DNA from: Paenibacillus thalictri
Lineage (GTDB): Bacteria > Bacillota > Bacilli > Paenibacillales > NBRC-103111
NCBI RefSeq assembly: GCF_004307995.1
Contig: NZ_SIRE01000015.1
Coordinates: 186,001 to 250,000, forward strand
Reading direction: 5' to 3'
DNA length: 64,000 nt
Of this stretch, positions 45,401 to 54,594 are shown piece after piece. The number at the start of each line of letters is the position of its first letter. Position 1 is the first letter of the stretch. The notes below the pieces were generated by a model. The model did no database searches, was not told where the DNA came from, and worked only from the letters and a program-made list of their open reading frames with translations. The position numbers and the translations under genes were made by a program.

Positions 45401-48400
45401 AAGCTTACCGTATAACTGTTGATCGTCCATTTCGCGTACAACGTCGTATCGCCGGCAATCGCACTGTTGAAGTCGTACGCATTCGCCAAGCTGCTATCGC
45501 TGTACCAGCCGCCAAAGGTGTACCCGCTCTTCGTTGGCGCAACCGGTTCGCTCGCATACGTGTTGTAGGTTACCGTCTGGCTCGCTACCACCGATCCCCC
45601 GTTGCTGATGAAGCTAATAGTATAGCTGTTGATCGCCCACTTCGCGTACAGCGTCGTATCGCCGGTAATTACGCTGTTGAAGTCAAACACTGTCGCCAAA
45701 CCACTCTCGCTGTACCAGCCGCCAAAGCTGTAACCCGTCTTCGTCGGCACAATCGGTTCGCTCGCATACGTGTTGTAGGTTACCGTCTGGCTCGCTACCA
45801 CCGCCCCCCCGTTGCTCGTGAAGCTGACCGTATAACTGTTGGTCGTCCACTTCGCGTACAGTGTCGTATCCCCGGTAATCGCACTGTTGAAGTCGTACGC
45901 ATTCGCAAATCCGCTATCGCTGTACCAGCCGCCAAAGGTGTAGCCAGTCTTCGTTGGCGCGACCGGTTCGCTCGCATACGTGTTGTAGGTTACCGTCTGG
46001 CTTGCTACCACCGATCCCCCGTTGCTGGTGAAGCTGACCGTATAACTGTTGGTCGTCCACTTCGCGTACAGTGTCGTATCGCTGGCAATCGCGCTGTTGA
46101 AGTCAAACGCTGTTGCCAAGCCGCTATCGCTGTACCAGCCGCCAAAGGTGTAGCCCGTCTTCTTTGGCACAATCGGTTCGCTCGCATACGTATTGTAGGT
46201 TACCGTCTGGCTTGTTACCACCGATCCCCCGTTGCTGGTGAAGCTGACCGTATAACTGTTGATCGTCCACTTCGCGTACAGCGTCGTATCCCCAGTAACC
46301 GCGCTGTTGAAGTCGTACGCTGTCGCCAAGCCGCTCTCGCTATACCAGCCGCCAAAGGTGTACCCGCTCCTCGTCGGCGCAATCGGTTCGCTCGCATACG
46401 TATTGTAGGTTACCGTCTGGCTCGTGACCTCCGATCCCCCGTTGCTGGTGAAGCTGACCGTATAACTGTTGACCGTCCACTTCGCGTACAACGTTGTATC
46501 CCCGGTAATCGCGCTGTTGAAATCGAACACAGTCGCAAAACCACTTTCGCTGTACCAGCCGCCAAAGGTGTACCCGCTCCTCGTCGGCGCGACCGGTTCG
46601 CTCGCATATGTGTTGTAGGTTACCGTCTGGTTCGTGACCTCCGTTCCCCCGTTTCCGGCGAAGCTGACCGCATAGCTGTTGATCGTCCACTTCGCGTACA
46701 GCGTCGTATTGCCGGCAACCGTGCTGTTGAAGTCATACACCGTCGCCAAGCCGCTATCCCTGTACCAGCCGCCAAAGGTATACCCGCTCCTCGTCGGCAC
46801 GGACGGTTCACTCGCACTCAAACTATAGGTTACCGTCTGACTCGTTACCTCCGATCCCCCATTGCTATTGAAGCTGACCGTGTATCTGTCGATGGTCCAC
46901 TTCGCGTACAGCGTCGTATCGCCGGTAATCGCGCTGTTGAAATCGAACGCATTCACAAATCCGAGCTCCCTGTACCAGCCGCCAAAGGTGTACCCTTCCC
47001 TCGTCGGCACGGACGGTTCGCTCGCGTTCGTATTGTAGGTTACAGTCTGGTTCGTGACCTCCGATCCATAGTTGCTATTAAAGCTAACCGTATAGCTGTT
47101 GATCGTCCACTCCGCGTACAGCGTCGTATTGCCGGTAATCGCGCCATTGAAATTAAACGCATTGGTCAAATCGCTGTCGCTGTACCAGCCCGCAAAGGTG
47201 TAGCCCGTCTTGATTGGAGCAGTTGGCTCTGCGGCTGTGCCGTTGATGTCTACCGTCTGGCTCGTTACCGCCGATCCTCCGTTGCTGGTGAAGCTGACCG
47301 TATAGCTGATGGTCGCCCACTTCGCATACAACGTCATATCGCCGGTAATCGCGCTGTTGAAGTCGAACGCATGGGTCAAACCACTGTCGCTGTACCAGCC
47401 TGCAAACTGGTAATCGGTCTGTGTCGGCGCGGTTGGTTCTGTTGCCGCGCTGCCGCCAGACACATCCTTGCTGGCGACCACCGAACCCCCGTTGCTGTTG
47501 AAGCTCAGCGTATATAGTAATCCTAACTTTCGTATCCGGTTATTCGTTGTATCCGCTATATAAAGTACCCCGCCGCTGTCTACGGCCACGCCTTGTGGAC
47601 TATTCAATTTAGCCGCAATCGCGGCACCCCCATCTCCCGAATTGCCGGGAGCACCCGTCCCTGCAACGGTGCTGATCGTCCCCGAAGAATCTACTCTCCG
47701 TATCCGGAGATTCCTTGAATCCGCGATATAGAGATTTCCGCTGCTGTCTACTGCCACACCATTTGGCACATTCAATTGAGCCGCAGTCGCGATACCTCCA
47801 TCTCCAGAGTAGCCAGCTCCCCCCGCCCCGGCTACGGTGCTGATCGTACCTGTTACATCCACTTTCCGTATCCGGTTATTTTGCGAATCCGATATATACA
47901 GATTCCCGCTGCTGTCTATGGCCACGCTATAAGGCATATTCAATTTAGCGGCAGTCGCTGGACCTCCATCTCCGGAATATCCACTATCCCCCGTTCCGGC
48001 AACGGTGCTGATCGTCCCGGACGCATCAACTTTCCGTATCACATGATTAAATGTATCCGCGATATAGAGACTCCCATCGCTGCCTACCGCTATGTTGCCT
48101 TGTGGAAAAAACAACTCAGCCGCTGTCGCGGCGCCTCCGTCTCCGGAGTATCCACCAGTCCCTGTCCCGACAACGGTGCTGATGTTCCCGGACGTATCGA
48201 CTTTCCGTATGTCGCTATTACCATCCACTATATAGAGATTCCCGCTGCTGTCTACAGCCACACCACTTGGAATCCACAATTGAGCGGAAGTCGCTGGACC
48301 TCCATCTCCGGAATATCCACCAGTCCCTGTCCCGGCAACAGTGCTAATCGTCCCGGACGTATCTATTTTCCGTATCCGGTAATTAGCTAAATCCGCGAAA

Positions 48401-50067
48401 TAAATATTCCCGCCGCTGTCTATGGCCATGCCAGCAGGATTGAGCATTTGAGCCGCAATCGCGGCGCCTCCGTCTCCAGAGTAGCCAGCCGTTGTCCCGG
48501 CAACGAGGTCGATGGACAATCGGACCCACTTCGCATACAGCGTCGTATCGCCGGTAATCATGCTGCTGAAGTTAAATGCATTCGTCAACTCACTGTCACG
48601 ATACCAGCCGGCGAATGTATAACTGGCCCGCGTCGGAGAGACGGGTTGTACTGCCGTGCTATTGTAGTCAAGCGTCTGGCTGCTTACCGTTGAACCGCTA
48701 TTGCTGTTAAAGGTCAGCGTGTACTTGTTCACCGTCCATTTTGCATACAGCGTCGTATCCCCGGTAATCGCGCTGCCGAAGTCGAACGCATTCGTCAAAC
48801 CGCTATCACGGTACCAGCCAGCAAACGTGTAACCGGCCTTTGTCGGCGCGGTTGGTTGTGCTCCAGTGCCGTTATAATTGATCGCCTGGCTATTCACTGC
48901 TGAACCGCCATTGCTGTTGAAGCTCAGTGCGTAGGATAATCCCATTTTCCGTATTCTGTGGTTAAACGAATCAGCGATATAGAGACTCCCTCTGTTGTCT
49001 ACCGCCACGGCAGCCGGGTTATTCAACTGAGCCGCAGTCGGGTCGCCTCCGTCTCCCGAATAGCCGCTAACCCCCGTTCCGGCAATGGTGCTGATGTTCC
49101 CCGACGCATCCACTTTCCGAATCAGCCTATTCCCTTGTTCCGCGATATAGAGATTCCCGTTGCTGTCTACGGCCATCTCCGTTGGACCGGAGATTTGAGC
49201 CGCAGTCGCGGCGCCTCCGTCTCCAGAATAGCCGGATGTCCCTGTCCCGGCAACGGTGCTGATGTTCCCGGACGTATCGACTTTCCGTATCCGGCTGTTA
49301 CTTAAATCCACTATATACAGATTTCCTGCACTGTCTACCGCCACGCTTAGTGGACTATTCAATTTAGCCGCAGTCGCGGCGCCTCCGTCTCCGGAATAGC
49401 CGCCGGTCCCCGTCCCGGCAACGGTGCTGATCATTCCGGACGTATCTACCTTCCGTATGCGATGGTTACCATAATCGGCAATATAGACGTTCCCATTGCT
49501 GTCTACAGCCACGCCAGACGCTCTACCCAGTTTTGCCGCAGTCGCGGCGCCTCCGTCTCCAGAATAGCCATTAACCCCCGTCCCGGCAAAGGTACTGATC
49601 GTCCCGGACGTATCGATTTTCCGTATCCGGCTATTTAGTGAATCTGCTATATAGAGATTCCCGCTACTGTCTAGCGCTACGCGTTTCGGACTATTTAATT
49701 CAGCTGCAACCGCGGCTCCTCCATCTCCAGAGTAGCTGGCTGTCCCTACGCCGGCAACGGTGCTGATTACCCCGGACGTATCGACCTTCCGTATCCGGTT
49801 ATTTGCCGCATCCGCTATGTAGAGATTCCCGCTGCTGTCTACGATTAGGCCAAATGGAGTATTCAATTGCGCATCTAGCGCGGCGCCTCCATCTCCAGAA
49901 AAACCGGCATTACCATTCCCGGCAACGGTATCAATGGACAGGCCTGCCGCGTGGGCTGTTTTTCCCGTACCCATAACAGGGATGAGCAGCATGCTTAGCA
50001 AGCATGCAAGAGCTATCCTTCCCGGCCTGGCTAACCAGAACATTAGCCTGGACTTGCAAATTTCCAT
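42448..50067 (-). CDS. Giant S-layer-anchored surface protein: NHL propellers, InlB repeats, Ig-like domains, SLH
   Basis: 2,539 residues. Signal peptide to TAHA near residue 40. Six NHL blades (about 44-375, each with YSGDGG and NLYIAD-type motifs), two InlB/Flg_new repeats (about 379-514), a second set of six NHL blades (about 517-847), eleven more InlB repeats of 70 residues (about 851-1620), then a BIG2 domain (about 1621-1704), an Ig-like domain, an FnIII domain (about 1809-1899), a cadherin-like beta-sandwich (about 1916-2005), a ZU5-like region (about 2220-2345) and three SLH repeats (about 2360-2537). An elongated cell-surface adhesin or binding protein is inferred. No enzyme domain seen. 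AGAGGTG lies about nine bases before ATG. Monocistronic, just downstream of a LAL-type regulator. Confidence 0.93.
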   Translation of the reverse strand: MEICKSRLMFWLARPGRIALACLLSMLLIPVMGTGKTAHAAGLSIDTVAGNGNAGFSGDGGAALDAQLNTPFGLIVDSSGNLYIADAANNRIRKVDTSGVISTVAGVGTASYSGDGGAAVAAELNSPKRVALDSSGNLYIADSLNSRIRKIDTSGTISTFAGTGVNGYSGDGGAATAAKLGRASGVAVDSNGNVYIADYGNHRIRKVDTSGMISTVAGTGTGGYSGDGGAATAAKLNSPLSVAVDSAGNLYIVDLSNSRIRKVDTSGNISTVAGTGTSGYSGDGGAATAAQISGPTEMAVDSNGNLYIAEQGNRLIRKVDASGNISTIAGTGVSGYSGDGGDPTAAQLNNPAAVAVDNRGSLYIADSFNHRIRKMGLSYALSFNSNGGSAVNSQAINYNGTGAQPTAPTKAGYTFAGWYRDSGLTNAFDFGSAITGDTTLYAKWTVNKYTLTFNSNSGSTVSSQTLDYNSTAVQPVSPTRASYTFAGWYRDSELTNAFNFSSMITGDTTLYAKWVRLSIDLVAGTTAGYSGDGGAAIAAQMLNPAGMAIDSGGNIYFADLANYRIRKIDTSGTISTVAGTGTGGYSGDGGPATSAQLWIPSGVAVDSSGNLYIVDGNSDIRKVDTSGNISTVVGTGTGGYSGDGGAATAAELFFPQGNIAVGSDGSLYIADTFNHVIRKVDASGTISTVAGTGDSGYSGDGGPATAAKLNMPYSVAIDSSGNLYISDSQNNRIRKVDVTGTISTVAGAGGAGYSGDGGIATAAQLNVPNGVAVDSSGNLYIADSRNLRIRRVDSSGTISTVAGTGAPGNSGDGGAAIAAKLNSPQGVAVDSGGVLYIADTTNNRIRKLGLLYTLSFNSNGGSVVASKDVSGGSAATEPTAPTQTDYQFAGWYSDSGLTHAFDFNSAITGDMTLYAKWATISYTVSFTSNGGSAVTSQTVDINGTAAEPTAPIKTGYTFAGWYSDSDLTNAFNFNGAITGNTTLYAEWTINSYTVSFNSNYGSEVTNQTVTYNTNASEPSVPTREGYTFGGWYRELGFVNAFDFNSAITGDTTLYAKWTIDRYTVSFNSNGGSEVTSQTVTYSLSASEPSVPTRSGYTFGGWYRDSGLATVYDFNSTVAGNTTLYAKWTINSYAVSFAGNGGTEVTNQTVTYNTYASEPVAPTRSGYTFGGWYSESGFATVFDFNSAITGDTTLYAKWTVNSYTVSFTSNGGSEVTSQTVTYNTYASEPIAPTRSGYTFGGWYSESGLATAYDFNSAVTGDTTLYAKWTINSYTVSFTSNGGSVVTSQTVTYNTYASEPIVPKKTGYTFGGWYSDSGLATAFDFNSAIASDTTLYAKWTTNSYTVSFTSNGGSVVASQTVTYNTYASEPVAPTKTGYTFGGWYSDSGFANAYDFNSAITGDTTLYAKWTTNSYTVSFTSNGGAVVASQTVTYNTYASEPIVPTKTGYSFGGWYSESGLATVFDFNSVITGDTTLYAKWAINSYTISFISNGGSVVASQTVTYNTYASEPVAPTKSGYTFGGWYSDSSLANAYDFNSAIAGDTTLYAKWTINSYTVSFTSNGGSVVTSQTVTYNTYASEPAAPTKSGYTFGGWYSESGLATAFDFNSAVTGDTTLYAKWATVPVTGVTLDKNALTLTVGGGTAALTATVLPSNATNKNVTWESSNTSAATVDSSGVVTPVAAGTATILVTTADGSKSATSTVTVNALTSAAVPSIDTQPADQTVNVGGSATLTVSASGGAALSNQWYSSATNSAIGGTPINGATGASYAAPTTVTGTTYYYVVVTNTDSSATGSKTAAAASRVAKVTVNTASPSGPTAAPTGLAANAGNGQVALAWNGVQGTVTYNVYAGTASGAYGSTPIATVSGATYSYTATGLTNGMTYYFAVKANSTEGTSGYSNEVSAKPAAATPVASSNAKLSGLALSSGTLSPAFAEGITSYTASVGNSISSVKVTPSSADSSAVITVNGTTVASGQASSAVALNVGSNPITVSVTAQDGITTQTYTVNVTRAAVINASSGTPIQVTTEPVSITVPSGATNVEVSVATTIVGSTMEATLPLMEVQAATSLGNVGVSIPSGTTITAPANWNGRIKMPQVQSASSVTVSGGSVSFVIEVGAADIPLTFDKAVRLLVPDQGGKSAGYVRNGVFTPITGTITADTQTAADNEIAAGGDAVITVGNDLVIWTKHFTQFAGYTKVASTSTGSTGTSGGHGGAATNSATIAAATGGTATLNGVTIEVPAGAMASSFTMTINQVSDTSSLPVLESALQLASEVYEIKKDMDGDFSKPVVITLPFDKMKIDFTKSTAGVYWLNEQTRKWVQLDNLKVDEAKGTASGSVSHFTKFAVLASDKAKTEEKPGLQTNVTNFSDIQGHWAEANIKQAVSMGIVSGYPDGTFMPDHTVTRAEFAVMLMNVLKPQGNAETLTFTDTAKIGSWAQKSVAQAVHAGIITGYEDSTFRPDAEITRPEMAVMIAKSLGQSVEVTTATGFADDKDIPAWSKGAVATLKTLGIIEGKGADEFAPVAKTTRAEAVSVLLKMLAQKSK
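45205..47515 (-). repeat. Eleven tandem 210-bp repeats coding InlB/Flg_new units
   Basis: The 70-codon unit (consensus YTVSF.SNGG, GYTFGGWYS and DTTLYAKW) is repeated eleven times head to tail; the central copies are nearly identical, which implies recent amplification or gene conversion. Two further units lie near 48.5-48.9 kb. The repeats also create a long open frame on the opposite strand. Confidence 0.9.
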
Positions 50068-50172
50068 TTACATATACACCTCTTCATTTAATTAGTATGA
50101 TTACAATCAGCGATATTGCGACTATTGTCGAATTGCGCCAATCTAGTCCTAATATAGGACGGTTTCAAAACA

Positions 50173-50222
50173 AAAAAAATCCCCCATCTAAGGGGGAGGA
50201 ACGTTAAAATTATGGGGGATAT
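50173..50222 (-). terminator. Terminator after the LAL regulator
   Basis: ATCCCCCAT (50181) pairs with ATGGGGGAT near 50222, with an alternative short hairpin CCCCC...GGGGG; AAAAAAAA on the left gives the minus-strand T run. Confidence 0.5.
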
Positions 50223-50279
50223 CCTCATGCTAATATGTATTGTATAATGATGATCTCCTCTACTGTGATAAACTGCTCT

Positions 50280-52796
50280 CTACAACCATTTTAATTGTTT
50301 TCCTTGCTCCAGAGCCTGTTCTCTGCTATTCACATGAAGTTTTCTATACACACTTTTTAGATGGCTCTTGACCGTTTCGGCTGTGATTTGAAGTTGTTCG
50401 GCGATCTGTTTATTCGATAGCCCCATGTCAATCATCCGTAATATTTTTAATTCCTGTTTCGTGATAAGGATTCCCGAGCCTGCAGTCTCATTCGTAAGAT
50501 CCGACATCAGCAGAAGCAATTCCCTGGCGTAGAGCATGCTCGCAGACTTACGGTTAACGCCCATCTGCCTTTGCCGGATATATTCACGCAGCATTTCAGC
50601 CATCTTTGTCCCTTCATCCACGAAACTACGGATGTATTTTCCCGGTTCCGCCAATTGGAGTGCCGCTTCCAGCTTCATTACAGCGTTCGTCAAATCTCCT
50701 TTTCGATAAAAAGCCATGCTTTGCAGGATGGTCACCTTAACCTTATCCCAGGTCCGATCAGCCTTATCGACAAGCCGGTACAATTGTTCTAGCAGTTGCA
50801 AAGCTTCATCAACTTCCCGGTGCTCCATAAGCGCACTTGCCAAATAAAGATACTCTTTGATCGGACCAAGCGGGATCGTATCGGTATGCTTGATGCCGCA
50901 TGTTTGCAGCCAACGCTCATCGAAAGAACCGTTCGCAAGCGACAAATTTGCCTTCTCCGCCTCTATCCTTCTCATAAACATGGTTTTGTCCACTGAATCG
51001 ATCTTAGGTTTAACCCGCTCAAGCAATTCAAGCGCTTTAGCCGAATCTCCTTTGGCCTGACAGATCCGCGCAGCATTGACAGAAGCACTTAACAGAATAA
51101 GAGCATAGGGCTGCATGCACGTTGACCTCAGTACCCTCTCCGCATAAACTTCAGCCTCTTCCAAGCGGTTCCATTCATATAACAGCAAACTGTACGTATT
51201 GTAGAAAAAACCGACGTAGGGGTAATTGTCTCTATCTTCCCATACTTTAATCCATTTAGAAAAGAATCTCTCCGCATCATGCAAATTTTTGAAAAAGCTC
51301 AATAATGTGTCGAAATACATCGAAAACGAGTTCGCTTCAATCATCTGGATGTAGCTGCCCTCCGGCGTATGCCGATCAAATATCTCAAAATATTCATTTG
51401 CTCGCCGAAAGTCTCTTCGGTAAAAAGAAACAGCCGCTGACAAAAAATGAACCGTCCCTGCGTAAGATTTCCATTCCGGAACCGATAGCTTGTCCTCCAT
51501 TAGCCGAAGCCTGGCTTGTGCCAACTCCATTTCATTGGTTTCCACCATCACTTTGACATAAAGAAACTGAATCCTCGGTTTTCCAGTAAAACAGCTTTCC
51601 GGTAGATCGCGCAACCATCGATAAAGCCCCCCTCTCTTCGCATGAAGGTTTTGCAGATGCTTTTCGATCAGAATGCTTGCTTCGTGATGGTGCCCGTTCA
51701 TAAACAGTTGTTCTACCGCTTCTTCCAAAAATCCGTGCTCCTCAAGCCAATGAGCTGCCTTGACATGAAACTCCTTCGATTGTCCCGCATACCTCTGCCG
51801 GAAAAGCTTCCGTAAAAAATCGGAAAACAAATGATGATAGCGATACCATTGCCGCTGATCATCCAATGAAACAATGAACAAATTATGCTGTTCCAGCATT
51901 TCCAGCAGCTCCTGACAATTCGCGTGTCCGGTAACCGTCTCGCACAACGGGCCGTTTATCCTGTCTACGATCGAAGTTTCCAATAGGAAGGACTGAATCT
52001 CACTCGGCTGGAGACTAAAAACCTCCTGAAACAGATAATCGGATATGTTGCGGTGTTCCCCGCTAAAACCGCGGATAAAGTCCGAATAATTGCCGCTTCT
52101 TTGCAGCGAAATGGCCGCAAGATACAGTCCGCTGATCCATCCCTCCGTGCGGTCGACCAGATCAGCTATCTTTTCTCCCGACAGGGACAATCCCATGCAA
52201 TTCTGAAAGTAACGAATTCCCTCCGCAAGTTGAAATCGCAGCTCCTGAATCGTGATTTTCACCATTTGGCCGGTCGTCTGCAGCCTTGCCGTAGGAAAGG
52301 GCATTTCAACCCGACTTGTTACGTAGAGGTGGATGTGAGCGGGCAAATACGCAAGAAAATAAGCCACAGACTTGTGAATGGAAGCAAGATCAATCGCGTG
52401 ATAATCGTCCCAAATCATGACCAATTCATCCGAATAGCCGTTAAGCTCGTGAATCATGGCTGAGATGAATGGCTCAAACGCTCCCGACTTTAAAGATGGC
52501 AAATGGGGGGTGACCGCTTCCGCAAATTGGGGGTGCTTACTATTAACTGCAGCGATCGTATAGCTCCAAAACTCAATCAGGTCATTATCTTGAGGGCCCA
52601 AGGAAATCCATACGGCAGGTATGGCGGATTGCTGCAGCCACTGACTCAAAGCTGTTGTTTTGCCGTACCCCCCCGGTGCCGTTACGGATGTAAGTTTGCT
52701 CTTTAATCCTTTATTTAATAGCTCGGTGATCGCCGCTCGCTCAACAAGGTCATCGCGCCGCGTTTGCGGGATATGAAGTTTGGTACTCAGAATCAT
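50280..52796 (-). CDS. LuxR-family ATP-dependent (MalT/LAL-type) transcriptional regulator
   Basis: About 838 residues. N-terminal STAND ATPase with Walker A APGGYGKTT (about 40-48) and Walker B-like LVMIWDDYHAID, a tetratricopeptide-type helical middle, and a C-terminal LuxR HTH (KILRMIDMGLSNKQIAEQLQI, AETVKSHLKSVYRKL). LAL regulators activate transcription after binding an inducer. The ATG at 52796 (MILSTKLHIP, the family's usual N-terminus) has GAGGTG seven bases upstream and is preferred over the longer frame from 52877. It lies upstream of, and on the same strand as, the giant surface-protein gene, a candidate target. Confidence 0.92.
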   Translation of the reverse strand: MILSTKLHIPQTRRDDLVERAAITELLNKGLKSKLTSVTAPGGYGKTTALSQWLQQSAIPAVWISLGPQDNDLIEFWSYTIAAVNSKHPQFAEAVTPHLPSLKSGAFEPFISAMIHELNGYSDELVMIWDDYHAIDLASIHKSVAYFLAYLPAHIHLYVTSRVEMPFPTARLQTTGQMVKITIQELRFQLAEGIRYFQNCMGLSLSGEKIADLVDRTEGWISGLYLAAISLQRSGNYSDFIRGFSGEHRNISDYLFQEVFSLQPSEIQSFLLETSIVDRINGPLCETVTGHANCQELLEMLEQHNLFIVSLDDQRQWYRYHHLFSDFLRKLFRQRYAGQSKEFHVKAAHWLEEHGFLEEAVEQLFMNGHHHEASILIEKHLQNLHAKRGGLYRWLRDLPESCFTGKPRIQFLYVKVMVETNEMELAQARLRLMEDKLSVPEWKSYAGTVHFLSAAVSFYRRDFRRANEYFEIFDRHTPEGSYIQMIEANSFSMYFDTLLSFFKNLHDAERFFSKWIKVWEDRDNYPYVGFFYNTYSLLLYEWNRLEEAEVYAERVLRSTCMQPYALILLSASVNAARICQAKGDSAKALELLERVKPKIDSVDKTMFMRRIEAEKANLSLANGSFDERWLQTCGIKHTDTIPLGPIKEYLYLASALMEHREVDEALQLLEQLYRLVDKADRTWDKVKVTILQSMAFYRKGDLTNAVMKLEAALQLAEPGKYIRSFVDEGTKMAEMLREYIRQRQMGVNRKSASMLYARELLLLMSDLTNETAGSGILITKQELKILRMIDMGLSNKQIAEQLQITAETVKSHLKSVYRKLHVNSREQALEQGKQLKWL

Positions 52797-53250
52797 GGGC
52801 CGACACCTCGAATCTAACTGTGAACAACTCCCATTATTATATCTGATTTTCATGATTTCAAGATAGAGTTCACCCAAGGAAATTATCTCTTTGGACTATT
52901 CCCATCCGGCAGGAAGGATCGCATGCACGATGAAACTCTAATACTCTATGGGGCTCAAAAAATGAATGGATGCACAGCAGACGCATTCCAGTAGAATGTG
53001 AGGGAACCGACGGGCGGACGATAAGACGTTTTCTTTTTGCCGAGGAGCCGGAGACTGTGGGATTGTTAGCTGTCAAAACCCGTATAGCACCCGATGTACT
53101 ATAATATTGACGCACAGAGATACCCCCTTGGTCTATTCTCATTTGGAGGGATGTATGGCACGAAAGCACCCGAACTCAATTCGACAAGCTCAAGGACGAG
53201 ATTGTAAAAAAGGAAAGAGCGTACCCTTGCAGGCATACCCTCTCAACATA
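52797..53250. other. Gene-poor stretch with coding wreckage
   Basis: No intact gene. The plus strand at 53150-53230 reads STRTQFDKLKDEIVKKERA, a likely remnant of a lost gene that runs into a dispersed-repeat copy. Confidence 0.45.
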
Positions 53251-53301
53251 CTTATGGAGACGAAGCGTGGGTGGGTAAATCCACAATTCGCCGCTGCATG
53301 A
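53251..53301 (+). repeat. Dispersed repeat, copy 5
   Basis: CTTATGGAGACGAAGCGTGG through GGGTAAATCCACAATTCGCC to GCTGCATGA. It lies downstream of the convergent DUF488 gene. Confidence 0.75.
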
Positions 53302-53368
53302 CGCCTCATTTATCCAGTAGAGCTTGCTCTAAAGACGGCGTCACCATAACATCGCCCTCAACGTATCT

Positions 53369-53728
53369 TCATACATTATCAATTTCATGTATAATTCCAG
53401 ATAGAAATACAGCTTGATTCTGCACTTCATCTTTTGCCGAATACAGTAACGTTACAGTGCCTTCATCTGCCCATTTCTGCAATTGCTTTAAAAACACAAT
53501 CTTCGATTCGTCCCCCTTAAGCTCTTTTCGATATTTTTCCTTAAACTCGTCGAAGTTCGCATGCTCATGAAACCATTTCCTCAATTCGTGGCTTGGCGCA
53601 ACCTCCTTCATCCACTCGTCAATCGCCGCCTTCTCCTTCGAAACGCCTCTCGGCCACAGCCGATCTACTAGAATTCGCTTTCCATCGAATTCATGAATCG
53701 GATCATATATGCGCTTTATAAGAATCAT
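53369..53728 (-). CDS. DUF488 family protein
   Basis: 119 residues with the family signature near the N-terminus: RIYDP...GKRILVDRLWPRGVSKEKA, then W..WFHEH and the C-terminal TLLYSAKDE motif. DUF488 proteins are small cytoplasmic proteins of unknown activity. Complete. Flanked on both sides by dispersed-repeat copies. Confidence 0.9.
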   Translation of the reverse strand: MILIKRIYDPIHEFDGKRILVDRLWPRGVSKEKAAIDEWMKEVAPSHELRKWFHEHANFDEFKEKYRKELKGDESKIVFLKQLQKWADEGTVTLLYSAKDEVQNQAVFLSGIIHEIDNV

Positions 53729-53817
53729 CTCTTTTCACCACCCTCATCCATTCTAAATATACATCCAAAAGTATTGTAAAACAAAAACCACGGCCTCGGT
53801 CAGAGGCTTCGTTCTTG

Positions 53818-53850
53818 TATGGGGACGGGCCGTGGCCTGGGTCAATCAAA
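53818..53850 (+). repeat. Dispersed repeat, copy 6 (short)
   Basis: TATGGGGACGGGCCGTGGCC then TGGGTCAATC, matching the first third of the repeat. Confidence 0.55.
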
Positions 53851-53899
53851 GATACACCTTATCTGAGCTAGCGGAAGTAATCCAGTGAAATTCGCAAAA

Positions 53900-53993
53900 A
53901 AAGACAAAAAACACCTATCACACTGGATGTGTTTTTTGTCTTTATGGAGACGCAATGCGGCTCGGCAAATCCATAATCTAGCGCTTCATCAGG
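53900..53993 (+). repeat. Dispersed repeat, copy 7, with strong hairpin
   Basis: A perfect 15-bp hairpin, arms AAAGACAAAAAACAC (53900-53914) and GTGTTTTTTGTCTTT (53929-53943), runs directly into ATGGAGACGCAATGCGGCTC and CGGCAAATCCATAATC. The hairpin alone would work as a terminator in both directions. Confidence 0.75.
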
Positions 53994-54060
53994 GCTTTTT
54001 CAAAGACTTTACGCGGCCAACTTTCTTGCAGAAGATGGCCAAGCTAAGCGATGTAATACA

Positions 54061-54199
54061 AAAAGGAGCTTTGCCGCCGTACTTCAGTGGGAAAGCTCCT
54101 TTTCGTTTTTGTGGAATTACATATGGGGACGAACCTTGGCTTGGTAAATCCATAATCCGCCGCGACGTGTTACTGAAGATTTTTGGGGAGGTAGCATGA
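54061..54199 (+). repeat. Dispersed repeat, copy 8, with hairpin and att-like left flank
   Basis: Hairpin arms AAAAGGAGCTTT (54061-54072) and AAAGCTCCTTTT (54092-54103), then CGTTTTTGTGGAATTACATATGGGGACGAACC (in two parts) and the full repeat to GGGGAGGTAGCATGA. The flank from AAGCTCC to GACGA recurs almost unchanged beside the tmRNA 3' end (62959-62997). Confidence 0.75.
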
Positions 54200-54232
54200 A
54201 TCTCGTTTATTTCTTCAATTTTACTTATTAAC

Positions 54233-54499
54233 TTACTTGAAACAATGGCCACATTTAGACCACCCATTATGACCACACAATTCTTCGACTTTGTGTTCAA
54301 GCTCAACATAGGTTACGGAACATAGCTTTTCAAATGTAGTTCTTGAACCCAAATCCTTAACACGGTTAAGAAAGGAGCAGTTAGCACGATGAAGCTTGTT
54401 TAATGTTGGTGTGTAGCAATAATTAAATACAAACCCCTGCCGGTTATTTAATAACCAATCATCGTAACCAAATTCGTCATTCTTATAGGAATGAATCAT
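54233..54499 (-). CDS. Small Cys/His-rich protein, possible zinc-binding
   Basis: 88 residues. C-terminal metal-ligand pattern: LHRANCSFL (about 37-45) and CGHNGWSKCGHC near the end, similar to short zinc modules attached to restriction or defence nucleases. The N-terminus (DDWLLNNRQGFVFN) is unfamiliar. It lies 95 bases after the NucS-like gene on the same strand. Function not assignable. Confidence 0.65.
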   Translation of the reverse strand: MIHSYKNDEFGYDDWLLNNRQGFVFNYCYTPTLNKLHRANCSFLNRVKDLGSRTTFEKLCSVTYVELEHKVEELCGHNGWSKCGHCFK

Positions 54500-54594
54500 T
54501 GTTATTCCCCTTTACGTAAATTGCCAAAATAACTCCCATTGATTTATATTCAATAAGATTGAAAATCCTCCCTTCTAATTTAATCGTGTATAAT

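Noticed and set aside
45205..47515. Regular repeats that could suggest a CRISPR array
   Set aside because: Units are 210 bases, contiguous, without spacers, and in frame with a coding sequence.
44581..47517. A 978-codon open frame on the plus strand, Arg/His-rich
   Set aside because: It is the antisense of the tandem 210-bp repeats of the giant surface gene; periodic composition keeps it open. It has no ribosome site or recognisable domain.
52870..53169. 99-codon minus-strand open frame upstream of the LAL regulator
   Set aside because: No family, no ribosome site, and it covers sequence that looks like the decayed end of another gene.
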